From positions 1 to 20,463 of the forward strand of contig JAGFNK010000838.1 in assembly GCA_025769875.1 (NCBI GenBank): DNA of 20,463 nt. The letters run 5' to 3'. This DNA is from Russula earlei (Eukaryota; Basidiomycota; Agaricomycetes; Russulales; Russulaceae). Shown one piece after another: positions 8,383 through 17,303 of the stretch. Each line of letters starts with the position of its first letter. Positions within the stretch are counted from its first letter, which is position 1. The notes beneath the pieces were generated by a model. It ran no database searches and had not been told where the DNA came from. It worked only from the letters and a program-made list of their open reading frames with translations. Both the position numbers and the translations under genes were made by a program.

Positions 8383-9774
8383 TCAACGGTGGACAGCCAC
8401 AGGGTGACCTGCCAGTTTTCGCGCGGCCACGAATCCCTCGATCGACTCCGGACCATGTTCTTGTCCTCTGAGGCTGGAGAAGATGATGGTCCGTAGCGAG
8501 GGTAAGACTTCTGTTACTCTTTCTCCCGCGAGCTCTTCCAGGGCTTGACAGAAATGTCGCCGAACTGGGTCGTCTATTTGTAGGCGCAGACTTTTCACAG
8601 CAGTGAACGGGCCCAGGAGTTCCAGCCATTGAATGGTTTCCATGTCATCGTTCCAGTGTGGTTGTGAATTCAGACGAATCATGATGTCGAGATGTGTCAA
8701 AGTGGGGAGAAGCAAGGACGAGTTGCAGAACTGGGCCAGCGATGAAAGTTGATAGTCCAAATCTCTGCAACTGATTGCCACGGAGAGGTCGGGAGAATGA
8801 TTTGTCTCGCTCCAAATTGAAAATAGGACTGTATGATTGGAGATGTATACAGATGCTGCGTGAAATGTCTTGAACGATTCTGTGTGACTGATCAACTGGT
8901 GAACTTGTGGGACGACAAAATCGAGGTCCATGAAGAACTCAATCCAGAGTTGGTTGAGAACGGGAATCTCGATCTGGGCCAGTAAATCCTCCAAGAACTC
9001 GTGAACGCCTCGGAACACAAGTTTGGTGAGAGCGGGGAGGACAGAGCGCGTGAGCGGAAGTGGAGATCGACTTGCCGGATCGGGGTGAGATCGAGGGGAT
9101 TGGAATCCAAGGCGAAGGGTTTCAAGTCTAGACATGACCGACAGGGCGGCGACCAAGGCCTGGGGCGAAAAGTAACCGGAATCGGAAATATTCAGGAGGG
9201 AAAGAACGACGAGGTGATTGGTGGACAAAAGAAGTTTCGGGATTCCTGGAAACGGACAATTTCCCAACTCGAGTCGTCGTAGAAGTGGGGCTGATCCGCC
9301 TAAAAATGAATCCGGAAGGGACGTCACCGGATTTTTTGCCACCCCAATGCCCAGACCTGCCAGCTCCGGGAATGGTTTCTGCATCGCTGCCGCCAATCTT
9401 TCCAAACGTGAAGCTGGAGTAAGGGGCAACAATATTTCGTGGTGGTGCTCCGACTCGAGGAAAGCAGCAATGTTTCCCCATAAGCGGTCGACAGATGATT
9501 GCGAGGATGGCTGTCTCGTGACCATTATCACCACCGGCAAGACTGGCCAGAGGTCCAGCATCTCGGACATAGGTCTTTTTCCTGTGTACACAAGTCGCAG
9601 GTTCAGGCGACGTGGCGATGCAAACACGATATATCGCCATCTCTGACACACATGGACCAGTGTCTGCCATTCATCCTTCGAGTAATCCATGACATATATA
9701 TCGAATATTTCGACGAGGACATCGTCGGGTAGCGTGTTGAACGGGTCTAAAATCGATTGGTCTGTGGTCGTCAT
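8383..9774 (-). CDS. F-box-like domain protein, copy 2
   Basis: Intact frame of 463 codons plus stop, paralogous to the neighbours along its full length. The F-box region at about residues 12-55 reads NTLPDDVLVEIFDIYV, then WQTLVHVCQRWRYIVF and SPRRLNLRL. A conserved WPVLPVVI segment follows, then leucine-rich repeats of hydrophobic strands (FPELAGLGI, FLGGSAPLLRRLEL, VLPALTKLVFRGV) and a conserved C-terminal block (ALEELAGERVTEVLPSL). It ends VAVHR, shorter than copy 1 because the following arginine codon is replaced by TGA. The start MTTTDQS is chosen because it is shared by the copies; a Met at 9828 also lies in frame. The likely role is SCF adaptor, by family. Its upstream block is interrupted 280 bases away by the pogo element. 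Confidence 0.85.
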   Translation of the reverse strand: MTTTDQSILDPFNTLPDDVLVEIFDIYVMDYSKDEWQTLVHVCQRWRYIVFASPRRLNLRLVYTGKRPMSEMLDLWPVLPVVIMVTRQPSSQSSVDRLWGNIAAFLESEHHHEILLPLTPASRLERLAAAMQKPFPELAGLGIGVAKNPVTSLPDSFLGGSAPLLRRLELGNCPFPGIPKLLLSTNHLVVLSLLNISDSGYFSPQALVAALSVMSRLETLRLGFQSPRSHPDPASRSPLPLTRSVLPALTKLVFRGVHEFLEDLLAQIEIPVLNQLWIEFFMDLDFVVPQVHQLISHTESFKTFHAASVYISNHTVLFSIWSETNHSPDLSVAISCRDLDYQLSSLAQFCNSSLLLPTLTHLDIMIRLNSQPHWNDDMETIQWLELLGPFTAVKSLRLQIDDPVRRHFCQALEELAGERVTEVLPSLRTIIFSSLRGQEHGPESIEGFVAARKLAGHPVAVHR

Positions 9775-10086
9775 GGACACTGTGCAAAAGACATACTCTA
9801 GTGATCTGCACGATTTTTTCCCTTCCACGAGGCTTTGGAGGGACCACTAATCGTAGTCGAGAAACGGGGAGCATACAGCAACAATGGCTGCCAGTGGACG
9901 AAGCCAGTAAATAATGACAAGGCGTGATAACAGCAAGCCCAAAGACGACTATGTGAGGATTAGTTAATTGGGGACAGTGACAATGACGCTCGACGTACAG
10001 GCGAAAACTCATCAGTGAGGATGCACCGTCTTGGGTGAGGTGATTGGTACACTTACTATCCCTAGCGCTGGGTTTGAACACAACAC

Positions 10087-10103
10087 GGGTAGGTGTTTGA
10101 ACA
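10087..10103 (+). repeat. pogo left inverted-repeat core
   Basis: 17-bp sequence exactly complementary to 13052-13068. A related GGGTTTGAACA lies just outside it at 10070-10080, giving a doubled motif at this end. Confidence 0.85.
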
Positions 10104-10461
10104 GTCGATATTTCTACCACTTCCTGTCCACTTCAGCCCTCAGTATTCTCGGGATATGTAGTTACTATAACTATCAAATAATGTATAAAAATCGTTTCGC
10201 CGAAGAAAGCTTTATTGTTGAGGAATTTCGGTTTTGAATGTCTATGTTTGCCTTAATTTGGAAAGAACAGCGTCTGGATGACTTTATGAATCTGAATTTC
10301 TAAAACAAAAGTGAACAAATGAAGTCTACCTATATATGAAGCCTCCTAGCAATTTACAGGTACAGTAAACCACAATAGTGAACAGGATAGAGCATTTGCG
10401 GGGACGATGTGTTGAGCGTGACAATCTCTTAAAGCGGAGATTGAAACATGTATAGTCGTGA

Positions 10462-12696
10462 TATGCACGTCGCGTGTGCGAGATCAATGCTGCCCGCGCT
10501 CGCGTTCACTGTAATGGCATGCCAATAGAGATGTTCCACACCTTCAAAACCTTCTCTAGCTCCAAAAGGGAAGAAATAATACTTGAGGGTGTTGAGCTTT
10601 ATCGCAAGCAGAAGAAACCCAATCTCCATGCAGTCAAGTGCTCTCTTGATGAAAAGCATAAGACTTGTATCTGTCTTAACACTATTCGTAACTGTGCTTC
10701 CAGTGGACATCAGAATGCCAGAAAGGCCCATGAATCTCAGCAGCTCCTCTCCACTGTGCAAGAAAACATTCTCGTTGAATGGATTATTCTCCTTGCAGAA
10801 ACTGGTCATTGCATCAGCAAACAAACATTATGGAAGAAAGGCGAGTTCATCAGTGGTCAGAAACCCGGTGAAACCTGGGTCCGAGTCTTCCTTTCATGCC
10901 ATCCTGAAATTGTTCTTGGAAAGCCAAGCGGTTTGGATCCAAAGCGTGCACAGGCGTTCAACAGACCTTCAGTCACCCGACATTTTGACCTCCTTGAGGC
11001 AATCATCAAAAAGTATGAGATTCCAGCAGAGAACATCTATAACATGGATGAGAGAGGGGTCCAGTGGGGTGGGGGTCGGAAGGCTCAGGTGCAGAAGTAC
11101 TTCTTTCCTTGGAACAAGCGCCCAAGATACAAGCTTCACAGCGCCAACCTCAAGCTTGTTACAATCGTGGAGTGCATTGCAGCAAATGGCAAATATATTA
11201 GTCCAGGGATCATTTTTGAAGGGAAACAGCAATACGAGCAGGCATGGTTTAAAGTGGATCCTACAATATCATAAGTCTCTTTCAGAATTGATTCACATCC
11301 AAGCTTACAACACATTTAGCATTGGCCTTTCCGAGAATGGGTGGACCAGTGACTTCCATTGCCATCAATGGTTCAAAGACACCTTTGTCCCCCAAGCAGA
11401 GAAATGAACATGTCAGGGAAATCAATCTTGCTCATCTACGATGGCCATGGATCACATGAGAAGCATGAACTACTCTGTCTTGCAAAGGAGCACAACATCA
11501 TACTTTTCTCACTCCCACCGCATACAACCCACAAGCTACAGCTGCTCGATGTTGGTGTTTTCGGTCCATTTGCACATGCATGGATTGATAGATGCAATGA
11601 CTACATGGAAGAATTCATGGAAGAGATTCAAAAAGATCAGTTTGTTAAACACTATATGGAAGTACGACAGTGAACCTTCAAGGACACAACAATCTGTGCG
11701 GCATTCAGAAAGACCGGGATTTGGCCAATCAACGGCGATGTCTTCTCCAATGCAGACTTTGCACCAAGTATACACACATCCAATAGTGCCTGTGATGTTC
11801 CTGACAGTTATCCCGTACACACTGATGCTTGGCCTGATCATCAATCATGGTCTGATGATGACCCAATCTCTGCAGATGAAGATATCAATGACAACGAGGG
11901 GGATGACAAACAGAGGAGACAAGCTCACCAAACCATGGCATCATCATCCTCAGCTTGTTTCTACTCCAAGGTTCCTAAACCTGTCTGCTGTGGACGCAAT
12001 ACAGAAGCTTATGTTTCTGCACTCGAGAACCAAGTTGCTGCACTGCGCCGGGAGAATGAAGAACTTGTGGCCCATGCTACCTTGGCATATGATCATGTTC
12101 GGGCTCTCAAACACCACCTGAACACGAAGGTACCAGGTTCAAAGCAAAGGAAGTTGAATACAGACTCACAATGGCTTAACTCGGAAGAAGGACTGGCACA
12201 GTGTGAAAAGCATGAGGCTGAAGAGAGAGCTGAAATGGAGCGAAAACAAGCAAGAGCAGATGAATGGCAGGCTGTGGAGGATGTGCGGCGACGGCAGCGC
12301 AAGCAAATGGACCCTAATCAGCCGTTCATCAGTGCACTGAACAGCCAAAAGAAGGCTGATCTGCAAGACATTGCATATAGTCTGGGGCTAGATATCAAGG
12401 GAAAAGTGGAGGAAATCAAGTCAAGGATCAATGAATACTTCAATGCTCATGAAGACGTATGCACCAGTCCTCGTTATATTGGCCTTTTCCCACAGCTCAC
12501 ACAACAAAACCATCAAATGCCTTCCACGACTGCTCCTTTGCAATTCACAACCCCCACTAACCAACATACCCCTCAATTGCATATACCGGCACCTACATTG
12601 AGTGCTCCTGGTCCGTCAAAGTGGCTGCATTTGCAGCCAATGACATCATGTTACATTGCTCATAATCCACCCAATTATTATAATGTTAATACTTAG
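10462..12696 (+). pseudogene. pogo-like DDE transposase (two frameshifts, one stop)
   Basis: The frame is open from 10462; the first in-frame Met is at 10519, and the 5' end is uncertain. The order matches basidiomycete pogo transposases. An N-terminal DNA-binding region of the HTH/CENP-B type includes a VEWIILLAETG block. The DDE_1 domain has aspartates in IYNMDERG (codon 11047), LLIYDGHGSH (11440) and LQLLDVGVFGP (11548), a DD35D spacing. A coiled-coil tail (about 12010-12290) and a DPNQPF segment with LQDIAYSLGL, SAP-like, come last. Frame 1 shifts to frame 2 near 11270 and back near 11403, so the two indels compensate. A TGA at 11671-11673 interrupts, after which the same frame resumes through FRKTGIWPINGDVF to the natural end. 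The three lesions suggest a recently inactivated copy. Confidence 0.88.
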
Positions 12697-13051
12697 TCTT
12701 CAACACATTAGCCTTGATTCTTACTGTTATATAGCTGTTAATGCTTTGCATTGTACCATACCACATCTTCAATATCGTAGATACAGTATTGTAGATATCA
12801 AGCGAAGATAATCACAGCAGAGCTGAGATTGAATTCGGCATGCCAGGAACCGTGACCAACGTGACTGAAACTGTTCAAAAGCCTACCTTTTGGTATACCC
12901 TCAGACCAGCATTGCACTGCCACTTACACAGTTGGCTATACTTGTGTTTTTACTACGTTAAAGTCTAGGTACGAAGCATATATACACTGTCAAGAAAGCC
13001 GAAGACCAGTAGTCATTAGGACCCACATTTCCAAGACACCTGTTCAAAATT
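12697..13051. other. 3' untranslated part of the pogo element
   Basis: No gene is supported between the transposase stop and the right inverted repeat. The word TGTTCAAAA occurs at about 12870 and again near the right end, echoing the terminal motif. Confidence 0.5.
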
Positions 13052-13068
13052 TGTTCAAACACCTACCC
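13052..13068 (-). repeat. pogo right inverted-repeat core
   Basis: Exact complement of the left core. A second TGTTCAAAA just inside (13041-13049) mirrors the doubled motif at the left end. Confidence 0.85.
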
Positions 13069-13089
13069 AGTGATAGTAAACTTCTTAAT

Positions 13090-13423
13090 GACAGGCAAGT
13101 CAAGTCTACTTATAGTCAACTTAGCAGGCAATAAAGGTAAAATATTCCAAGTGCTGAGTAGGCAATGTTTGTGACCTTAAATTATTTTACATAAGTAATG
13201 ACATAAGTAGAGCATGAAAAATGTGACCAAAAAGGTTAGCCTGGCTAAAAGTTGTGCCAGAATGAGTAGACTGTCCTTATTTAACCTTTTGGTCACATTT
13301 TTCATGATTTACATATGGTGTAATATAATTTATGGTCACAACAGTGCCTACTCAGCACTTGGAATATTTCACTTTTATTGGCCACTGAGTTGACTAAAAG
13401 CAGACTTGACTTATCCTCCTGTC
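13090..13423. mobile_element. Foldback MITE-like element
   Basis: About 150 bases of each half are imperfect inverted copies of the other. From the left end: GACAGG, AGTCAAGTCT, TAGTCAAC, AATAAA, then the perfect ATATTCCAAGTGCTGAGTAG (13142 onward, complement at about 13348-13367), then TGTGACC, TAAATTAT, and CATGAAAAATGTGACC (13213-13228; complement 13291-13306). Only about 45 bases at 13238-13282 are unpaired. There is no coding capacity. The left end starts 12 bases from the pogo right boundary. Exact ends and target duplication are unclear. Confidence 0.8.
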
Positions 13424-13475
13424 CATCATGTTAGTGACAGTAGAAAAGTTTTTTTTACAAATCATGTGCTGCTTC

Positions 13476-13586
13476 TGTTGGAAAATTGGGAGAGTGATTA
13501 CAATGGATTTTATTTCATTATGTTCTTGTTATATTTAAATATAATGCAATAAAATCCATCATAATCACCCTCCCAATTTTCCAACA
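13476..13586. mobile_element. Short palindromic MITE (about 111 bp)
   Basis: TGTTGGAAAATTGGGAG (13476-13492) pairs exactly with CTCCCAATTTTCCAACA (13570-13586). Inward, GTGATTA, ATGGATTTTATT and CATTAT continue to pair with a handful of mismatches, leaving a short AT-rich loop near 13525-13540. It has no coding capacity. It resembles a miniature inverted-repeat element or its hairpin relic; a target duplication is not obvious. Confidence 0.8.
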
Positions 13587-13927
13587 TCACACATGTGAAT
13601 TGCAATCACAATATGCAAATTTGCAAATCTGGCAGGAAAACAGGCTCATAATTTAAAAAAATAGTTAATCAAGGTATATGTCCCTTTCATCACACCTGTC
13701 CCCCAGAAATTCCCAAAATCCAAGTTCAAGTTCAAGATTCAAGAATTCTCAGTTGGTAAAAGGGGCCTGACACTTTAAGCTCCAATGTGAGCTCAGCACA
13801 CAAGCTGTGCCATCAGCACATTGTAGCAGCTTGTGTATTCATATTTGATGTTTTGTCCTTATGTGTGAGTGCCTCAAGAACCATGTGATGTTGTTTAGAA
13901 TTAACAAGGTAAGTGGGTGCTTAAAAT
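13587..13927. other. AT-rich spacer ending in shared F-box unit flank
   Basis: No gene is supported. TTCAAG-type hexamers recur at about 13720-13745. The last part, 13855-13915 (TGTGTGAGTGCCTCAAGA, then GTTTAGAATTAACAAGG), matches 8072-8130, the flank beside F-box copy 2, so the duplicated unit resumes here after the transposons. Confidence 0.55.
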
Positions 13928-14174
13928 TGTTGGACGTGCAGCCGCTAAGTGCCACGCGAATGGACAATCTGGACCGTACGTGTAAATAATTCGAATTTAG
14001 TTATCGTTTGTTTTCCCTCAGTCTTTTACACACAAGACTGAGGTCAGTACTACACCTTCCTTTACATTCCTTTATAGCTAATACTGTACATAGCCCTTAT
14101 TCCATAGGTTAGCATACTAACCTGAATACAGTCTTTTACACACAAGACTGAGCCCTTATTCCATAGCTCCAACA
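13928..14174 (-). mobile_element. Solo LTR, family A copy 2
   Basis: This is a complete-looking 247-bp copy bounded by TGTTGGA (13928-13934) and TCCAACA (14168-14174), the expected TG...CA form with 7-bp terminal inversion. It has the same architecture as copy 1 at 3690-3929: stem-loop 14016-14043, GTCAGTACTACAC, GGTTAG/CTAACC stem, and second AGTCTTTTACACACAAGACTGAG. On the minus strand CTATAAAGG (complement of 14069-14077) is a TATA-like box, which suggests reverse orientation. The flanks AAAAT and GAATA do not form a clear 5-bp duplication. Confidence 0.78.
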
Positions 14175-14754
14175 AGAATAGTGAATTTAGGATGCAAAGG
14201 TGGAAGTCCCAAGGGCATGACAATTGGTATGCAGAAGTGAGGAGTGGGACTCAATGGCATGCATGAGGGGACCAAGCAGGAGATTACTCTCTCTTGGCCT
14301 TTTGCTCATTTTTCTTTGAGCCTTTTTAAGTACATCTTCATGCCTACAATACTTGTAAGTACTAGTCATAAAATTTTGCTATGTAGTATAAAATTTCTTC
14401 TGAGTCACATAAGTAAATATTGCCTTTGTGGCCTTCAGCTGTGGCATTGAGCTTGCACTCTTGGTGAGCTCCATGGTGTCCTTAAGACTTTTTTGTCAGT
14501 ACCCATATGTGAGACATTCAAATAAAAACTTCTTTTAGCTTTTTAACTTTTTAGCATGTGCAATCAGAAACAAATGGGATGGATGCTGGATCAAGGCAAA
14601 GAGTTACTTGGAACAACTTTCCCCCACAAAGGGGGAGATCCAAAAATTCTATTCCGGGCCCTTTTGGGTCCGGAGGCGTAGCGCGTCACACCGCGAAGGT
14701 GTTTCGCATGTCTTCACCTTTGGTGGAGCAAAATCCACCATAGAAGAAACATCA
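14175..14754. other. Unknown AT-rich insertion with terminal hairpin cluster
   Basis: Compared with the flank of F-box copy 2, everything from 13928 to about 14754 is extra; after removal of the LTR about 580 bases remain unexplained. Frames of moderate length exist (for example 14608-14817) but no domain is recognised. A stretch at 14195-14330 reads as protein-like sequence (DNWYAEVRSGTQWHA, stop, GDQAGDYSLLAF) with one TGA, so it may be a transposon gene scrap. Consensus-like splice words (GTAAGTAC near 14355; CTTTTTAG near 14551) are present but not interpretable. Confidence 0.4.
14620..14740. repeat. Cluster of four short perfect or near-perfect hairpins
   Basis: Stem-loops follow one another: TCCCCC/GGGGGA (14620-14636), TCCGGGCCC-TTTT-GGGTCCGGA (14653-14674, one G-T pair), GCGAA/TTCGC (14693-14707) and TGGTGGA-GCAAAA-TCCACCA (14721-14740). 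The segment is GC-richer than its surroundings. It could be a structured RNA, a terminator-like or replication structure of a mobile element, or coincidence in coding sequence. Confidence 0.5.
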
Positions 14755-14906
14755 ATAAATAACTGTTCTGTGACATGGGAGCAGTGCATTGTGTTTGGGG
14801 ATATTATACGAGGTTAGAAAGATATGAAACCTGAGTAGTGATACTGGAACTAGGGTCAGACTAATTGGATGTAAAGCATTAAGAACTCACCCATCCTGCC
14901 TCAGTG

Positions 14907-16334
14907 CTACAATAAATTACCGTCTCCCTGATGATAAACTACTACAGGGTTACCAGAGAGTTGTCGTGCGGCGACGAATCGCCGAATAAATCTCGGAACA
15001 AATTCCTGTGGCCGGAGGCCGTTCAAGAAAATGTTGCGTAGCGCAGGTAACACTTCTGTTACCCTTTCTTCCGCGAGCTCTTCCAGCGCTTGGCCAATAT
15101 GTCGCGCAACTTGATCGGATAGGTGCAGATCCTTCACAGCAGTGAATGGGTCCAGGAGTTCCAGCCATTGGGTCGTTTCCATGTCATCTTTCCATTGTGA
15201 TCGTGAATGTCCAATGTCGAGCCGTACCAAGGCGAAGAGGAGAAGCAAGGATGAGCAGCAGACCTGGGCCAGCGACGAAAGCTGATAATCCAAGTCTCTG
15301 CACCTGATTTCCAAAGAGAATTTCGGAAGGTGATCGGTTTCACTGAACATTGCAAATCGGATTGCACGACCGGAAGGGTACACAGATGCTCTGTCACATG
15401 CCTTGAACGATTCTGCATGACTGATCAACCGGTGAAGTTGTGGAACGACAAAGTCGAGGTCCATGAAGAATGTTATTTCGAATCTGCTGAGAAGGGGAGT
15501 CTCGATTTGGGCCAGTACTTCCTCCAAATACTCGTGAACACCTTTGAAATGAAGATACGTGAGAGCGGGGAGGATGGAGCGTGTGAACGGAGGAGGTCGA
15601 GTGGCAGGATCAGGGCGAGGTCGAGGGGATCGGAAGCGAAGGCGAAGGATTTCAAGTCTGGGCATGACCAACAGGGCGGTGACCAAAGCCTGGGGTGAAA
15701 TGTAACCCGAATGGGGAATATTCCAAAGGGAGAGAACGACAAGGTGATGGGCAGACGAAAGTAGTTTCTGCAATCCCGGAAACGAACAATTTCCCAACAC
15801 GAGCCCTCGCAGAAGTGGGGCGGATCCGCCTAATAACGAACGCGGTAGGGACGTCGACATACTTTCCTCCACCACAACGTGCAGGAATGTCAGCTCCGGG
15901 AATGGTTTTCGCATGGCCGCTGCCAATTTTTCCAGATGCGAAGTCGGAATGCGCCGCAAGGTGATTTCACATATGTGATGGCGGTGCTCTGACTCGAGGG
16001 CAGAAACTATGTTTCCCCAGAAGTCGACGTATGATTTCGAGGATGGATATGTCGCGAGACCTTGGCTTATCACCATCGGCAAGACTGGCCACACGTCCAG
16101 CATCTCAGATATCGGTCGGCTTCCTGCGTACACAAGTCGCAGGTTTAGGCGGCGTGGGTGCGCGAACACGACATACCGCCACGCTTGACACACATGGACC
16201 AGTGTAAGCCATTTATTTGTCGCCATTTCTATTTCTGAATGACGGACGCAGAAGTCGAAGATTTCTACAAGGACATCATCGGGCAGCGTGTTGATTGTCA
16301 CAAGGTCTAAGACCGATTAGTCAGTGGTCGTCAT
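14907..16334 (-). pseudogene. F-box-like domain protein, copy 3, with early nonsense codon
   Basis: Full-length paralog of copies 1 and 2 (about 475 codons). The conserved start reads MTTTD, then TAA at 16319-16317 where copies 1 and 2 have CAA (Gln); a single C-to-T change explains it. Beyond the stop the frame is open to TAG at 14907-14909 and retains all landmarks: NTLPDDVLVEIFDFCV, WLTLVHVCQAWRYVVF, HPRRLNLRLVY, FLHVVVEE, VLPALTYLHFKGVHEYLEEV and ALEELAEERVTEVLPAL. The next in-frame Met falls inside the F-box (MATNKWLTL), which would lose its first half. The rest looks well preserved, so the nonsense change is probably young. Use of an unannotated upstream exon, or an assembly error, remains possible. 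Confidence 0.8.
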
Positions 16335-17303
16335 GGACACTGCAAAAGACATACATGCACGACCTTTCGACGAGGTTTGGGAGGGACCACCAATCGCCGT
16401 CGAGGAGCGGGAGGCGTAAGGCAAAAATGACTGGACGAAGCCATAGAGTAACGAGAAGACGTGATAACAGAGAGCCCAAAGACGACTGTGTCGTGTCAGG
16501 TTTAGTTACTTCTAGAATGGCGAGTATGAAGGCGTACGGGCGGAAGTTCATCAGTCAGGACGTAATGTCTGGGGTGAGGTTGTCGTCTGGAGATACCCAC
16601 CAGCCACCAGCGACGACACTCTCTGGGCGAACTGAACAATAAAGAGGCGCCCGTTCACGCCCTACGGCCTGAGGTTACAACGGTATTGATTGACTTAGTA
16701 GGCGAGGCACAGGGTTGGTAATGTGGGACATCTAGCAGCACGCTGTATTCGAATTTTAATTTCGACTGGTGATCCCAGGCTCGGCGGTGTCCGAGGCGGC
16801 CGCTCTTCTGCCTCTGAAATCATCTATGTCTTGCATTAGGATTTGTGCTCTACACATTCTCCGATGAACCGAATGTGTTTGGTACCACGCACCAGAATTG
16901 AAGCGCCAGTCCCGTGTTTCATTGTTCCCTGCAGGTATTTCACTTGCCAACTTCTGCAAGTCATTGCCAAACCTCAATTGCACATCCCCCCGCTTTTGAG
17001 GAATCCCTTAAACTGACTCGGGGTCCGAGCGTCCATGTCGTCCCAAGGCTGACTTGAGCCATATTGCTTTGCGCACCATATTGTAAATGCAAAAACCCAA
17101 TCACGTCACGCGATAGCGATGAGTGGACGTGGGATGAAGGCTTCCTCGGTGGGGGATGGAGATGCCATTCTGCGAGAGAGTTGGACGCTGAAATGGAGGC
17201 GAAGCTTTCTTCTCCAGGTGGGTCTCCTAATTGCTCTTCGTGATCATTGTTTCGACTGTATTTCTTACTGAGTTTGATCATCTGTACAAGCGCGTCTTGC
17301 TGT
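16335..17303. other. Upstream region of F-box copy 3, homologous to that of copy 1
   Basis: The first 250 bases match the sequence upstream of copies 1 and 2 (GGACCACCAATCG, GGACGAAGCCA, CGTGATAACAGAGAGCCCAAAGACGA, TTCATCAGT). The part 16970-17150 matches 7335-7480 (CAATTGCACA, GTCCATGT, GTCCCAA, GCGCACC, then the identical CRE-like motif). No gene is supported in it. Confidence 0.65.
17099..17114. promoter_or_regulatory. Conserved CRE-like motif upstream of F-box copy 3
   Basis: Identical over 16 bp to 7443-7458, with similar neighbours: a further GGACGTGGG (17126-17134) parallels TGACGTGGG downstream of the copy 1 motif. It is about 770 bases from the F-box start, so it could equally serve a gene on the other strand. 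Confidence 0.4.

Larger units (their letters stand above)
10056..13076 (+). mobile_element. pogo/Tigger-type DNA transposon (Tc1/mariner superfamily)
   Basis: The element carries a pogo-type transposase and inverted ends. GGGTAGGTGTTTGAACA at 10087-10103 is exactly complementary to 13052-13068. Further out, CTATC plus a CTGGGT word appears at both ends in inverted orientation with small gaps, and each end abuts a TA dinucleotide (10054-10055 and 13077-13078), the target used by this superfamily. Loss of similarity between F-box units 2 and 3 just before 10054 independently supports the left boundary. The outermost bases remain uncertain by a few positions. A TATA-like TGTATAAAAA lies near 10181. 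Confidence 0.8.

Noticed and set aside
11275..11407. A short intron explaining the frame change in the pogo transposase
   Set aside because: GT and AG pairs with the right phase give introns far too short (about 11 or 31 nt); indels fit better.
3690..14174. The two solo LTRs as the ends of one 10-kb retrotransposon
   Set aside because: The interior holds F-box genes and a pogo element but no gag or pol, and the LTRs differ in several blocks.
14907..16301. F-box copy 3 as an intact gene starting at 16301
   Set aside because: That start is GTG, which is not used routinely in fungal nuclear genes; the conserved ATG lies upstream and is followed by TAA.
17218..17290. A 73-nt intron leading into the exon remnant from an ATG at 17193
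   Set aside because: Splicing it does not bring the ATG into the frame that shows conservation.
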